Part shown: piece by piece, positions 8,044 to 16,228 of the stretch
Layout: each line of letters begins with the position of its first letter
Position numbering within the stretch: position 1 is the first letter of the stretch
Origin: Peribacillus sp044761665
Lineage (GTDB): Bacteria; Bacillota; Bacilli; Bacillales; DSM-1321
Assembly: GCF_044761665.1 (NCBI RefSeq)
Contig: NZ_JBIWCW010000017.1
Coordinates: 1-64,000 of the forward strand
Reading direction: 5' to 3'
Length of the DNA: 64,000 bases
The notes under the pieces: model-generated
Database searches by the model: none
The model's input: the letters and a program-made list of their open reading frames with translations, nothing else
Told to the model about the DNA's origin: nothing
Position numbers and translations under genes: made by a program

Positions 8044-8679
8044 ATGGATTATACATCACCTGCGACCCATTTTACCTTCGATATAAATAAAAGCACTCTC
8101 GTAAAAAAGGATAACCTGAATTATATAAATGTACTGGGCATTTCACAGTTGAATACACTCGATAACACTTCTTTACTCGACATTTTTTTAAGTGCCAATA
8201 ATATTATCGAACCACATTACCACCAAAATGCCGCTGAGCTAGTGTATTGCATTTCAGGTGCAGCTACAGTCTCCCTACTGAATCCATTTACTAAGCTCAT
8301 TCAAAATTACCCAATCACTCCAGGCCAAGTAGCGAATGTCCCTCAAGGGTGGTGGCATTATGAAGTAGCTACTGAGGACAATACACATTTACTTGCTATT
8401 TTCAATGCACCCACACCTGAAGTCATTCTGGGTTCAGATATCTTGAAATTAACGCCTGCCGACATTATGACACACACGTATGGTATGGATGAAGACCATT
8501 GGAAAAGTACCACTGCACCAGTTAAACCCTCAACATTCATTGGTCCGCCCTCCTCTTATGACAGATCCGTGGAAAACCGTGCCACTCACCAACAACATTA
8601 TATAAATCAAGCATACGTAAACCCAAACCATCCATATTACTACCAAAGCCCAGTCAACATACCCTATTATTTTTATTAG
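8044..8679 (+). CDS. Cupin-domain protein with Tyr/Pro-rich tail
   Basis: A 211-residue single-cupin protein. Motif 1 is PHYHQNAAELVYCISG (H58, H60, E65, G72), and motif 2 has VPQGWWH with H105, so all four usual metal ligands are present. The family includes oxalate decarboxylases and dioxygenases, but the activity here cannot be assigned. From about residue 180 the protein becomes rich in Tyr, His, Pro and Asn and ends PYYFY, a composition seen in spore-surface proteins. There is no signal peptide. AAGGAAGG serves as SD. A terminator follows. Confidence 0.82.
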   Translation: MDYTSPATHFTFDINKSTLVKKDNLNYINVLGISQLNTLDNTSLLDIFLSANNIIEPHYHQNAAELVYCISGAATVSLLNPFTKLIQNYPITPGQVANVPQGWWHYEVATEDNTHLLAIFNAPTPEVILGSDILKLTPADIMTHTYGMDEDHWKSTTAPVKPSTFIGPPSSYDRSVENRATHQQHYINQAYVNPNHPYYYQSPVNIPYYFY

Positions 8680-8981
8680 TAGGACCATAATTGATATTTC
8701 AATAAAACATAAAAGAAGAACCACTAGCACAACAGGGTTCTTCTTTTATTATCCTTTCAGATACGATTACATTCTTTTTTATCTTAATCAGGAATGATTT
8801 TGACTCGATTTTACCCCTCACTTTATATATTTTTCTGTATAAATAGAAAATATCTTGGTCATCACGAATCCCTATTCACTTTTAATGATAAAATCCGCTA
8901 AAAACTATTATTATATTAAAATATTTTTTATCCCTCTTTTTTCTTCTGAACCATGTTAATATACATTAGGGTGATATAATA
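8680..8981. other. Intergenic region, cupin to MBL gene
   Basis: About 300 bases. It contains the cupin terminator and then an AT-rich stretch that must hold the promoter of the next gene, but I see no well-spaced -35/-10 pair. There is no small ORF with a convincing SD. Confidence 0.5.
8711..8747 (+). terminator. Terminator of the cupin gene
   Basis: A 12-bp stem (8711-8722 with 8736-8747) whose 3' arm ends in a T-rich run. Confidence 0.85.
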
Positions 8982-9821
8982 ATGAAAAAAATTAAAATTT
9001 TCTTAGCAGTTGTTCTTTTCTTGACTTTATTTACAGGAATTCAATCAACGGAAGCAGCTTCCAACGTAAAAGTACACTTTATCAATGTAGGCCAAGGCGA
9101 TTCCGTCCTGATTCAAACCGGAAATGAAAACATTTTAATCGATGGTGGCGGAAAAGGAAAAGGCGATGAGGTAGTTGCTTATTTAAAGAAACAACAAGTA
9201 AAAACCTTACACGCAGTAGTCTTAACACATCCGGATGCTGATCATGTAGGCGGGTTAGCGTATGTCATGACAAATCTAAAAGTAAATGCAGTGTATGCTC
9301 CAAAGATTTCTCACACCACTCAAGCTTACAAAAGCTTCTTGACAGCGGTTAAAAAGAAAAAACTCACCATAAAAAAAGCCCAGACTGGCGTAGAAATTGC
9401 AACGAAAGCCAAGAATACAACGTTAAAATTCATTGCCCCAGTCAAAACCTATTCGAAATCAGACTTAAACAACTGGAGTGCCGTCCTATTGCTTAAACAC
9501 AATAAGAAATCATTCTTGTTCACTGGCGATGCCGAAGAGAAATCCGAAAAAGACATGCTTGCCAAAAAGCTGGTACCAAGTGTCGATGTCCTTAAAGTTG
9601 GGCACCACGGGGCAAAAACCTCCACTAGTTCAGCCTTTGTAAAGAAAACCAAACCAAAATACGCTATAATCAGTGTAGGGAAAAATGGATATGGGCATCC
9701 TACTTCTACCGTGATAAAACGTTTGAACTCCGTTAAAGCCAAGACCTATCGTACAGATAAATCTGGAAACATCATTTTTACTTCTACCGGTACGAAACTT
9801 ACTGTAAAGACGGTGAAATAA
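8982..9821 (+). CDS. Secreted ComEC/Rec2-like metallo-beta-lactamase-fold hydrolase
   Basis: A 279-residue protein with a typical signal peptide: MKKIK, a hydrophobic core, and TEAAS near residue 27. The mature part is a metallo-beta-lactamase domain with FINVGQGDSVLIQ, the metal motif THPDADH (residues 82-88), FTGDAEE, and KVGHHGAKTSTS near the end. This matches the soluble ComEC/Rec2-type hydrolase domain without the membrane channel. In ComEC this domain is thought to degrade the non-transported DNA strand, so an extracellular nuclease or phosphodiesterase role is plausible but unproved here. Its stop overlaps the start of the DUF3006 gene by one base (TAATG). Confidence 0.85.
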   Translation: MKKIKIFLAVVLFLTLFTGIQSTEAASNVKVHFINVGQGDSVLIQTGNENILIDGGGKGKGDEVVAYLKKQQVKTLHAVVLTHPDADHVGGLAYVMTNLKVNAVYAPKISHTTQAYKSFLTAVKKKKLTIKKAQTGVEIATKAKNTTLKFIAPVKTYSKSDLNNWSAVLLLKHNKKSFLFTGDAEEKSEKDMLAKKLVPSVDVLKVGHHGAKTSTSSAFVKKTKPKYAIISVGKNGYGHPTSTVIKRLNSVKAKTYRTDKSGNIIFTSTGTKLTVKTVK

Positions 9822-10039
9822 TGGTTCAAGGTATTATTGATCGCTTCGAAGGAAAAATCGCCGTCGTGGAAATCGATGGCGGGGATATGAAGGATTTCCC
9901 GAAAAGTTCCCTTCCTAAAGGGGCCAAAGTCGGGGATATGCTGATAATCGATGGTGATAAAATTACGGTTTCCAAAGAAGGCACGAAACAGTTAAAAAAA
10001 GAAATTGATGACTTGATGGATGAGTTGTTTGAAGATTAA
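9821..10039 (+). CDS. DUF3006 protein
   Basis: A 72-residue acidic protein, cytoplasmic by sequence, starting MVQGIIDRFEGKIAVVEIDG. It has the small beta-barrel-like pattern of DUF3006 and a helical C-terminus with DDLMDELFED. It is translationally coupled to the preceding secreted MBL-fold gene and followed by a strong terminator. DUF3006 genes commonly follow MBL-fold genes in Firmicutes, but the function is unknown. Confidence 0.8.
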   Translation: MVQGIIDRFEGKIAVVEIDGGDMKDFPKSSLPKGAKVGDMLIIDGDKITVSKEGTKQLKKEIDDLMDELFED

Positions 10040-10048
10040 TAAGGACTA

Positions 10049-10073
10049 CCCCCTTCTCAAATTGAGGAGGGGG
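10049..10073 (+). terminator. Terminator of the MBL-DUF3006 operon
   Basis: A GC-rich stem, CCCCCTTCTCAA with TTGAGGAGGGGG, with one G-U-type mismatch, followed by TTTTCTT. Confidence 0.85.
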
Positions 10074-10118
10074 TTTTCTTATGGGTTTGTTAATAAATAT
10101 AGCCTATTAAGTTATCTG

Positions 10119-10150
10119 AAAAAAGAGAACCCCGATATAAAGGAGTTCTC
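10119..10150 (-). terminator. Terminator of mutSL
   Basis: On the minus strand GAGAAC pairs with GTTCTC around an inner CC/GG stem and is followed by six T's. It lies 13 bases past the mutL stop. Confidence 0.75.
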
Positions 10151-10162
10151 CATTGTTTAAAA

Positions 10163-12115
10163 TTACATCACCCGTTTGAACATCTTCTCCATTTCATAAA
10201 TGGAATAGGAGATGATGATCGGTCTTCCGTGCGGGCATGTGAATGGATCGGTTGTGTGCCTTAGTTCATCTAGCAGAGCTTGTATCTCGTCATTGCGGAG
10301 ATGACGGTTTGCTTTGATGGAGGCTTTGCAGCTCATCATGATGGCCGCCTCTTCACGCAGCTTTTTGATGTCGACCTTTTTCATCGATAGTAATTGCTCA
10401 ATCATGTCTTCAAGGATTTCCTGTTCAATTCCTTTAGGGAACCATTGCGGATGGGAACGGACGATAAAGGCGTTATAGCCGAATTCCTCTAGAAAGACGC
10501 CTACTTTTTCCAGTTCATCCTTGTATTCAGTGATGCGGATGGATTGATCGGTCGAAAATTCCAGCGTAATCGGAACGAGCATATCCTGTAGCTCATTTTC
10601 GACGCGGCCGACCTTTTCTTTGAAGTATTCATATTTAATCCGTTCCTGTGCAGCATGCTGATCGATGATATATAAACCTTTTTCATTTTGAGCGAAAATA
10701 TACGTCCCATGCATTTGCCCGATTGGATACATGGGAGGTATTCGGCTTGATGCTTCATCCGCCTCGACTTCTTCATCCTCCTCGACTGTATACGTTGTAT
10801 ACCCTTCAGCTGATTCGAAGTATGGTATTTTTTCCTCTGGAGGGAAGACAGGGATAGAAGCATCATCCATTTTCTCGCTTCCTTCACTGCTATAGATTAT
10901 CTCTCGCATGGTATCGATAGTCCGATTATCCTCGACAGGTTCTATAGGATTTTCGTGCTGCTGTTTTTCTCGTATCAGGGTATTCTTTAGCAATGACGTT
11001 TCTTTTTTTGCTTCTTCGAGGACCCGTCTTCCTCTTTCCACGACATGGTCCAAACTGAGTTCTGTCTGCTCGCTTCTAGGCTCTTCCTGCTTTGGCGACG
11101 GTGTAAAGCCGCTTGGTATCAAGGAAAGTTTCTTGAAAGCTGATTTAATCGTTTCCGAAACTAAGCTGTATAATTCTTGTTCCTTACTAAGTCGGACCTC
11201 TAATTTGGATGGGTGTACATTGACATCGACCAATATTGGATCCATTTCAATATTCAACAAGGCAATCGGGAAACGACCAATCGGTAGCAGCGTGTGATAT
11301 CCTTCCAAAATTGCCTTCACAAGGACATAGTTTTTTATGAATCTACCGTTAATCATCGTCGAAATATAATTTCGTGAAGCTCGCGTGACCTCAGGCATCA
11401 CGATATATCCAGTAATAGTGAAGTCCAGTGATTTTGCCTCTATCGGAATCATCTTTTTGGCAATATTCATACCGTAAATGGCCGCCAATACTTGACGGAC
11501 ATCTCCATTGCCATTAGTATGCAAGATACGTTTCTCATTATGTGTTAGGCGTATCGAAATGTCCGGATGTGACAGTGCTAATCTATTGGTGACATCCGTA
11601 ATGTTTCCAAGCTCGGTATGAATCGTTTTTAAATATTTTAACCGAGCCGGTGTATTGTAGAATAACTCGGAAACCGTGATGTCCGTTCCTTTACGGCTCG
11701 ACGACGCCTCTAGTTCCCTGATGACTCCGCCTTCAAGCAGGATCCGGGTTCCCGGACCCTCGCCCGTACTGCTTTTCATCTCAAAATGGGATACTGATGC
11801 AATACTTGGCATCGCTTCACCACGGAACCCGAGTGTCCGAATCCGGAACAAGTCATTTTCATCTTTTATTTTACTTGTGGCATGACGTTTGAAGGCTGCT
11901 TCTACATCATCTGCCGTCATTCCATCTCCATTATCTATGATTCTTATCGAACCGAGACCAGCCTCCACCAATTCTATTTCTATGATGGTGCTGTTGGCAT
12001 CTATAGCATTTTCTACAAGTTCTTTCACGACTGAGGCAGGACGTTCAACAACCTCGCCAGCTGCTATTTTATTCGATAAAGCCTCATCGAGCTGTTTGAT
12101 TTTCCCCACGTTCAT
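10163..12115 (-). CDS. mutL: DNA mismatch repair endonuclease MutL
   Basis: A 650-residue protein that links MutS mismatch recognition to strand incision. The N-terminal GHKL ATPase shows ELVENAIDA (Mg-binding Asn), IIDNGDGM and TLGFRGEAMPSIASV. The C-terminal endonuclease domain has the metal motif DQHAAQERIKYE starting at D485, plus ACKAS-type and CPHGRP (627-632) zinc-site motifs, so this is the nicking type of MutL rather than the E. coli type. An acidic, poorly conserved linker lies around residues 350-460. It follows mutS by 17 bases in one operon. Confidence 0.97.
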   Translation of the reverse strand: MNVGKIKQLDEALSNKIAAGEVVERPASVVKELVENAIDANSTIIEIELVEAGLGSIRIIDNGDGMTADDVEAAFKRHATSKIKDENDLFRIRTLGFRGEAMPSIASVSHFEMKSSTGEGPGTRILLEGGVIRELEASSSRKGTDITVSELFYNTPARLKYLKTIHTELGNITDVTNRLALSHPDISIRLTHNEKRILHTNGNGDVRQVLAAIYGMNIAKKMIPIEAKSLDFTITGYIVMPEVTRASRNYISTMINGRFIKNYVLVKAILEGYHTLLPIGRFPIALLNIEMDPILVDVNVHPSKLEVRLSKEQELYSLVSETIKSAFKKLSLIPSGFTPSPKQEEPRSEQTELSLDHVVERGRRVLEEAKKETSLLKNTLIREKQQHENPIEPVEDNRTIDTMREIIYSSEGSEKMDDASIPVFPPEEKIPYFESAEGYTTYTVEEDEEVEADEASSRIPPMYPIGQMHGTYIFAQNEKGLYIIDQHAAQERIKYEYFKEKVGRVENELQDMLVPITLEFSTDQSIRITEYKDELEKVGVFLEEFGYNAFIVRSHPQWFPKGIEQEILEDMIEQLLSMKKVDIKKLREEAAIMMSCKASIKANRHLRNDEIQALLDELRHTTDPFTCPHGRPIIISYSIYEMEKMFKRVM

Positions 12116-12132
12116 CGCCTCACTTCAGTTAT

Positions 12133-14772
12133 TTATTTCAGTTTCTTTTGCAATTTATAGAGTATATTCATTGCTTCTAGAGGTGTCATTTCAAGGATAT
12201 CAAGCGACTTGATGTCATCAAGCACCTTTTTTTCCTTGGGTGATGAATTTATTTTTTCTCTAGGAGCTTCTTCCCCGAAAAAGGAAAGCTGCGCCGCTTC
12301 ATTGACAGCCATTTCGACCTTTTCCTTAGTTACAATAGGAACATCCACATCACGACCAACGGGTGGCCGCGAAGGTATTTCATTCATTTGTCCATTTTCA
12401 TTTTCAAGTTGAGATAAAATGGCAGATGCCCTGTCAATTAACCGCTTAGGAAGATCGGCAAGCTTCGCTACATGAATACCATAACTTTTATCAGCTGGAC
12501 CTTCTTTTATCTTGTGAAGAAAAACGACATTTCCATTCTGTTCGACCGCACTCACATGGATATTTTTCAGTTTAGCAAGTTCCTCTGAAAGTACCGTCAA
12601 TTCATGATAGTGTGTCGAAAAGAGTGTCTTTGAGCCGATTTCTTCATGAATGTATTCAATGATGGCCTGCGCTAGTGCCATACCATCGTAAGTAGAAGTC
12701 CCACGTCCGATTTCATCGAATAGAATCAGGCTGTTCTCCGTTGCATTCATGATGGCATTCTTCGCTTCGAGCATTTCGACCATGAAGGTACTCTGTCCGG
12801 AAATGAGATCATCCGCTGCACCAATACGAGTGAACACTTTATCAAAAATCGGCAGTTCAGCAGTTGTAGCCGATACGAAACAACCGATTTGGGCCAAAAT
12901 GGACGTCAACGCAATCTGGCGCATATATGTGCTTTTACCCGACATATTCGGTCCGGTGATCAAAAGCAGTTCCCGGTCGCTATCCATCAAGCAGTCATTA
13001 GGGACATACTCCTGAGAATCCAATACCTTTTCGACAACTGGATGACGCCCTTCTTTGAGAACAATTTTACGATTTTCTGAAAAGATCGGCTTCACATAAT
13101 GACGTTCTTCACTGATGGTTGCAAAGCATTGCAGCACGTCAAGCTCACTGACACCTTTTGCCAGCTCTTGCAAACGTGGGATATAGCTTTTCACCTCTTC
13201 ACGTAAACCGAGGAAAAGATCATATTCGAGACCGACGCTTTTCTCTTCGGCTTGTAAAATCAGGGCTTCCTTTTCTTTCAGTTCAGGTGTGATATACCGT
13301 TCAGCATTCGTCAAAGTTTGCTTCCGTTCATACCGTCCCTCTTCAAGTAAATGCAAGTTGGCACGTGTCACTTCTATATAGTAGCCAAACACTCGGTTAT
13401 AGCCGATTTTCAGTGATCGAATCCCGGTGCGTTCCCGTTCTTCCCGTTCAAGCTGGGCAATCCACGTTTTCCCGTTTCGGCTGGCGTCTCGATATGTATC
13501 CAGTTCCGAGTGGAAACCATCTTGAATGATGTTCCCTTCCTTAACGGATAACGGCGGGTTCTCAACAAGAGCCGCTTCAAGCAAATCGGTCACTTCTTCG
13601 CAGGGATCCAGTTTTTCGGCAAGAGCTGCTATATCCAGGTTGGAGGCCATGGATTGTACGATTTCACGAATGATGGGCACCTGTTGAAGTGAACGTTTCA
13701 ATTGGATTAAATCACGCGCATTGACGTTCCCAAAGGCGACACGGCCCGCAAGCCGCTCTAAGTCATATACCTCCTTCAAGCGCTCCCGCAGATCTTGACG
13801 TTCAAAGTATTGCTCCTTCAACGTTTCCACAAGATTTTGTCTTCGTTCGATTTGCACTCGATTGATGAGTGGGCGATCAATCCATTGCTTCAGCATCCGC
13901 CCCCCCATCGCTGTCTTCGTTTCATCCAAAAGCCATAATAACGAACCCTTTTTCCCTTTGGAACGAATGGTTTCCGTCAATTCCAGATTACGTTTGCTAT
14001 AATAATCGATTTTCATATATTGGGACGTTTCATAGGCAAACACGGGTTGAAGATGATCAAGGCTTCTTTTTTGGGTGCGATATAAATAATTTAATAAACG
14101 GGCAGTCGTTTGAGCCTGCTTGTCCTCTTTTAACAACCGGAGCAAGGAAACGAACGACTCACTTTGTTCCGAGTTATCCTCAAGGGAAAGGGCTGCCGCA
14201 CCGCGATCCTGCAGTTGCTTTTTCCATTCTTCGGCAAAATCCGTGGCAATGACGACTTCACTTGCACCAAGAATGGCAAACTCGTTCAATACTTCTTCAA
14301 AACTTTCAATCAAAGTGACCTTGCTTTCACCAGTCGATAAGTCGTTGTAGGCAAAACCGAATTGTCCATTTGTAAAAGAAGTGATTGTTGCAATGTAATT
14401 GTTTTCTTTTTCTCGTAGTCCTTTACTATCCATTTTGGTTCCCGGTGTAATCAGCTGTACAACTTCCCGGCGCACGACCCCTTTTGCTTGTTTAGGATCC
14501 TCCGTCTGCTCGCAAATGGCCACTTTAAAGCCTTTTTCTATCAAAATATCAATATAATTGGGGGCGGAGTGATAGGGTATGCCACACATGGGAATGCGGT
14601 TTTCAGTACCACCCTCCCGGCTAGTTAACGTAATCTCCAGTTCCTGCGACGCCTTCAAAGCATCCTCGAAGAACATTTCATAAAAATCTCCTAAACGAAA
14701 AAATAAAAAGGCATCTTGATACTCTGCCTTGATTTTTAAATATTGTTGAATCATTGGTGTATAACCAGCCAT
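12133..14772 (-). CDS. mutS: DNA mismatch repair protein MutS
   Basis: An 879-residue mismatch-recognition ATPase. The N-terminal mismatch-binding domain has FRLGDFYEMFFEDA with the conserved Phe-x-Glu. The ATPase has the Walker A motif TGPNMSGKSTYMRQ, LILFDEIGRGTSTYDG as Walker B, and STHYHELT. Near the C-terminus QLSFF is a beta-clamp-binding motif that couples repair to replication forks in Bacillus. The SD is GGAAAGG, about 10 bases before the ATG. It is the first gene of mutS-mutL. Confidence 0.97.
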   Translation of the reverse strand: MAGYTPMIQQYLKIKAEYQDAFLFFRLGDFYEMFFEDALKASQELEITLTSREGGTENRIPMCGIPYHSAPNYIDILIEKGFKVAICEQTEDPKQAKGVVRREVVQLITPGTKMDSKGLREKENNYIATITSFTNGQFGFAYNDLSTGESKVTLIESFEEVLNEFAILGASEVVIATDFAEEWKKQLQDRGAAALSLEDNSEQSESFVSLLRLLKEDKQAQTTARLLNYLYRTQKRSLDHLQPVFAYETSQYMKIDYYSKRNLELTETIRSKGKKGSLLWLLDETKTAMGGRMLKQWIDRPLINRVQIERRQNLVETLKEQYFERQDLRERLKEVYDLERLAGRVAFGNVNARDLIQLKRSLQQVPIIREIVQSMASNLDIAALAEKLDPCEEVTDLLEAALVENPPLSVKEGNIIQDGFHSELDTYRDASRNGKTWIAQLEREERERTGIRSLKIGYNRVFGYYIEVTRANLHLLEEGRYERKQTLTNAERYITPELKEKEALILQAEEKSVGLEYDLFLGLREEVKSYIPRLQELAKGVSELDVLQCFATISEERHYVKPIFSENRKIVLKEGRHPVVEKVLDSQEYVPNDCLMDSDRELLLITGPNMSGKSTYMRQIALTSILAQIGCFVSATTAELPIFDKVFTRIGAADDLISGQSTFMVEMLEAKNAIMNATENSLILFDEIGRGTSTYDGMALAQAIIEYIHEEIGSKTLFSTHYHELTVLSEELAKLKNIHVSAVEQNGNVVFLHKIKEGPADKSYGIHVAKLADLPKRLIDRASAILSQLENENGQMNEIPSRPPVGRDVDVPIVTKEKVEMAVNEAAQLSFFGEEAPREKINSSPKEKKVLDDIKSLDILEMTPLEAMNILYKLQKKLK

Positions 14773-15003
14773 TCTTTCAAAACCTTTCCAAACTATTATC
14801 TGTTATTATTATATGTCATTTATTATACCATATGGGATGGCACCTTTCCTGTATTCGTTATAGTAAGAATACATCTAAAATTCACTTGTAACGCTTCTCA
14901 TCAATGAGTGAAATTGGCTTAATTCAGAGGTTTAACGGTATAAACACTGCTAGGTTAACATTATTCGACTGAATACCCCTTTTTGACTTCAACCAAAATA
15001 AAA

Positions 15004-15027
15004 CCGGATGAAGGGAATGTCATCCGG
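15004..15027 (-). terminator. Terminator of cotE
   Basis: An 8-bp perfect stem (CCGGATGA/TCATCCGG) followed on the minus strand by TTTTATTTT, 22 bases past the cotE stop. Confidence 0.85.
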
Positions 15028-15049
15028 TATTGACTATATTTATGATATT

Positions 15050-15589
15050 TTATTCATCTTCGAATTCATCTAGGAAATCCGGATCTAAATCTTCGAACTC
15101 ATCATCATCAAAATCTGAGCCCCATTCATCCTCACAGCGGCCATCTGGACTTACAGCGACACAGATTTTCGTCTCGCCAACGACCTCTACAAAGAATTCT
15201 CTTTCCACATGGACAATGATCTTTTGTCCACAAGGGGAGATTAAAGCTTCTAAACAATTCGGCTGTTGGACAGCTTGCGCTACGATTTCATGGTCATCTT
15301 GACAATCTGGATCACGGTATTTTAATGAAATCACGTCGGTATATTGTACTTTTTCTGTGACAACTTCCGTTTTGGAATTATGGTTATATGAATACCAAAC
15401 GTTGATTTCGTAGCTGCCGTGAATTTCTACCTTTTTGCCGACTTTCTTGGCATCGTATTTATGGTTGATGATCCAACAACCTAGAATGCTAGAAGGATGA
15501 TGAGCCGGGCCAATGGTGTGTGAGGACTTTGTGAATTTGCGTCCTTTGGCCACCACCGCTTTAGTGATTATCTCTCTATATTGTGACAT
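15050..15589 (-). CDS. cotE: Outer spore coat morphogenetic protein CotE
   Basis: A 179-residue protein that assembles around the forespore and recruits outer-coat proteins. It matches CotE through the whole length (YREIITKAVVAKGRKFTKSS, HPSSILGCWIINH). It ends in a strongly acidic tail (about residues 155-179, many Asp and Glu), as in the B. subtilis protein. It is monocistronic, with its own terminator and a good sigma-K promoter upstream (15621-15649). In B. subtilis cotE has a sigma-E and a sigma-K promoter; only the sigma-K one is clear here. Confidence 0.96.
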   Translation of the reverse strand: MSQYREIITKAVVAKGRKFTKSSHTIGPAHHPSSILGCWIINHKYDAKKVGKKVEIHGSYEINVWYSYNHNSKTEVVTEKVQYTDVISLKYRDPDCQDDHEIVAQAVQQPNCLEALISPCGQKIIVHVEREFFVEVVGETKICVAVSPDGRCEDEWGSDFDDDEFEDLDPDFLDEFEDE

Positions 15590-15620
15590 GCTAGCGAACC
15601 CTCCTCATACAGTTTCCATT

Positions 15621-15649
15621 CATCCTATGCGTGGTAAAAGTCTAGTGTG
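15621..15649 (-). promoter_or_regulatory. Sigma-K promoter of cotE
   Basis: On the minus strand CACA (15646-15649), a 16-base spacer and CATAGGATG (15621-15629) match the sigma-K consensus mACm-N16-CATAnnnTa. Transcription would start about 25 bases before the cotE ATG. The identity of the downstream gene supports it. Confidence 0.7.
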
Positions 15650-15764
15650 CGTAGAATTTTTTATATCTGAAAACTGCTGTAATGTTTAAATCTAGGTTAT
15701 TTTATGCGCCAGTTTTGGGATATGTGTCACGAATGGGCGCTGCATAAGGGTTTCAGGCATAAAA

Positions 15765-15790
15765 AACCCCTTCTGAAGTCAGAAGGGGTT
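15765..15790 (-). terminator. Terminator of miaB-ricA
   Basis: A 10-bp perfect stem (AACCCCTTCT/AGAAGGGGTT) with a 6-base loop and a T run on the minus strand. Confidence 0.88.
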
Positions 15791-15799
15791 TTAAGAGAT

Positions 15800-16228
15800 T
15801 TATGAACAGCCTCCGCCGCCAGCCTGTACCTTTGATCCAGTCTCCCCGCGAAGGATATCACCTGCAGTTGATTCAATGATCAAATCCGTCACCTTATTGG
15901 ATACTTGAGAAGAGACCATTTGCAATAGGTCATTGACATCTACTTGAGATTGCTTGAACTCTTGGACGATTGGCAATTCATCTAATTGCTTTTCAAGGGC
16001 ATCGATTTTAGCCTGAACTTGTCCGTACGCCTTTTCCTTTCCATAATGTTGGAAATTCACGGCTTGTTTTTGCAAGCTTTTGATACTGGCAATCATTTCA
16101 CGGATTTTTTGATTTTCATTAATATGAGCTTCTGCGCGTTTGAAGAAATCAACCTCTTCCGTGCTGGCAATCATTTGAGCTAACTCTGCCGCTTTTGTTA
16201 AGATATCGTCTTTCGTATACTTTGTCAT
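15800..16228 (-). CDS. ymcA: RicA (YmcA), RNase Y accessory and competence/sporulation regulator
   Basis: A 142-residue helical protein of the YlbF/YmcA family (com_ylbF domain). In B. subtilis RicA forms a complex with RicF (YlbF) and RicT (YaaT) that binds Fe-S clusters, stimulates RNase Y processing and affects sporulation, competence and biofilm formation. This copy has one cysteine, in the C-terminal GGGGCS, the region implicated in cluster binding. Its ATG directly follows the miaB stop, so the two are co-transcribed, as in B. subtilis. Confidence 0.93.
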   Translation of the reverse strand: MTKYTKDDILTKAAELAQMIASTEEVDFFKRAEAHINENQKIREMIASIKSLQKQAVNFQHYGKEKAYGQVQAKIDALEKQLDELPIVQEFKQSQVDVNDLLQMVSSQVSNKVTDLIIESTAGDILRGETGSKVQAGGGGCS

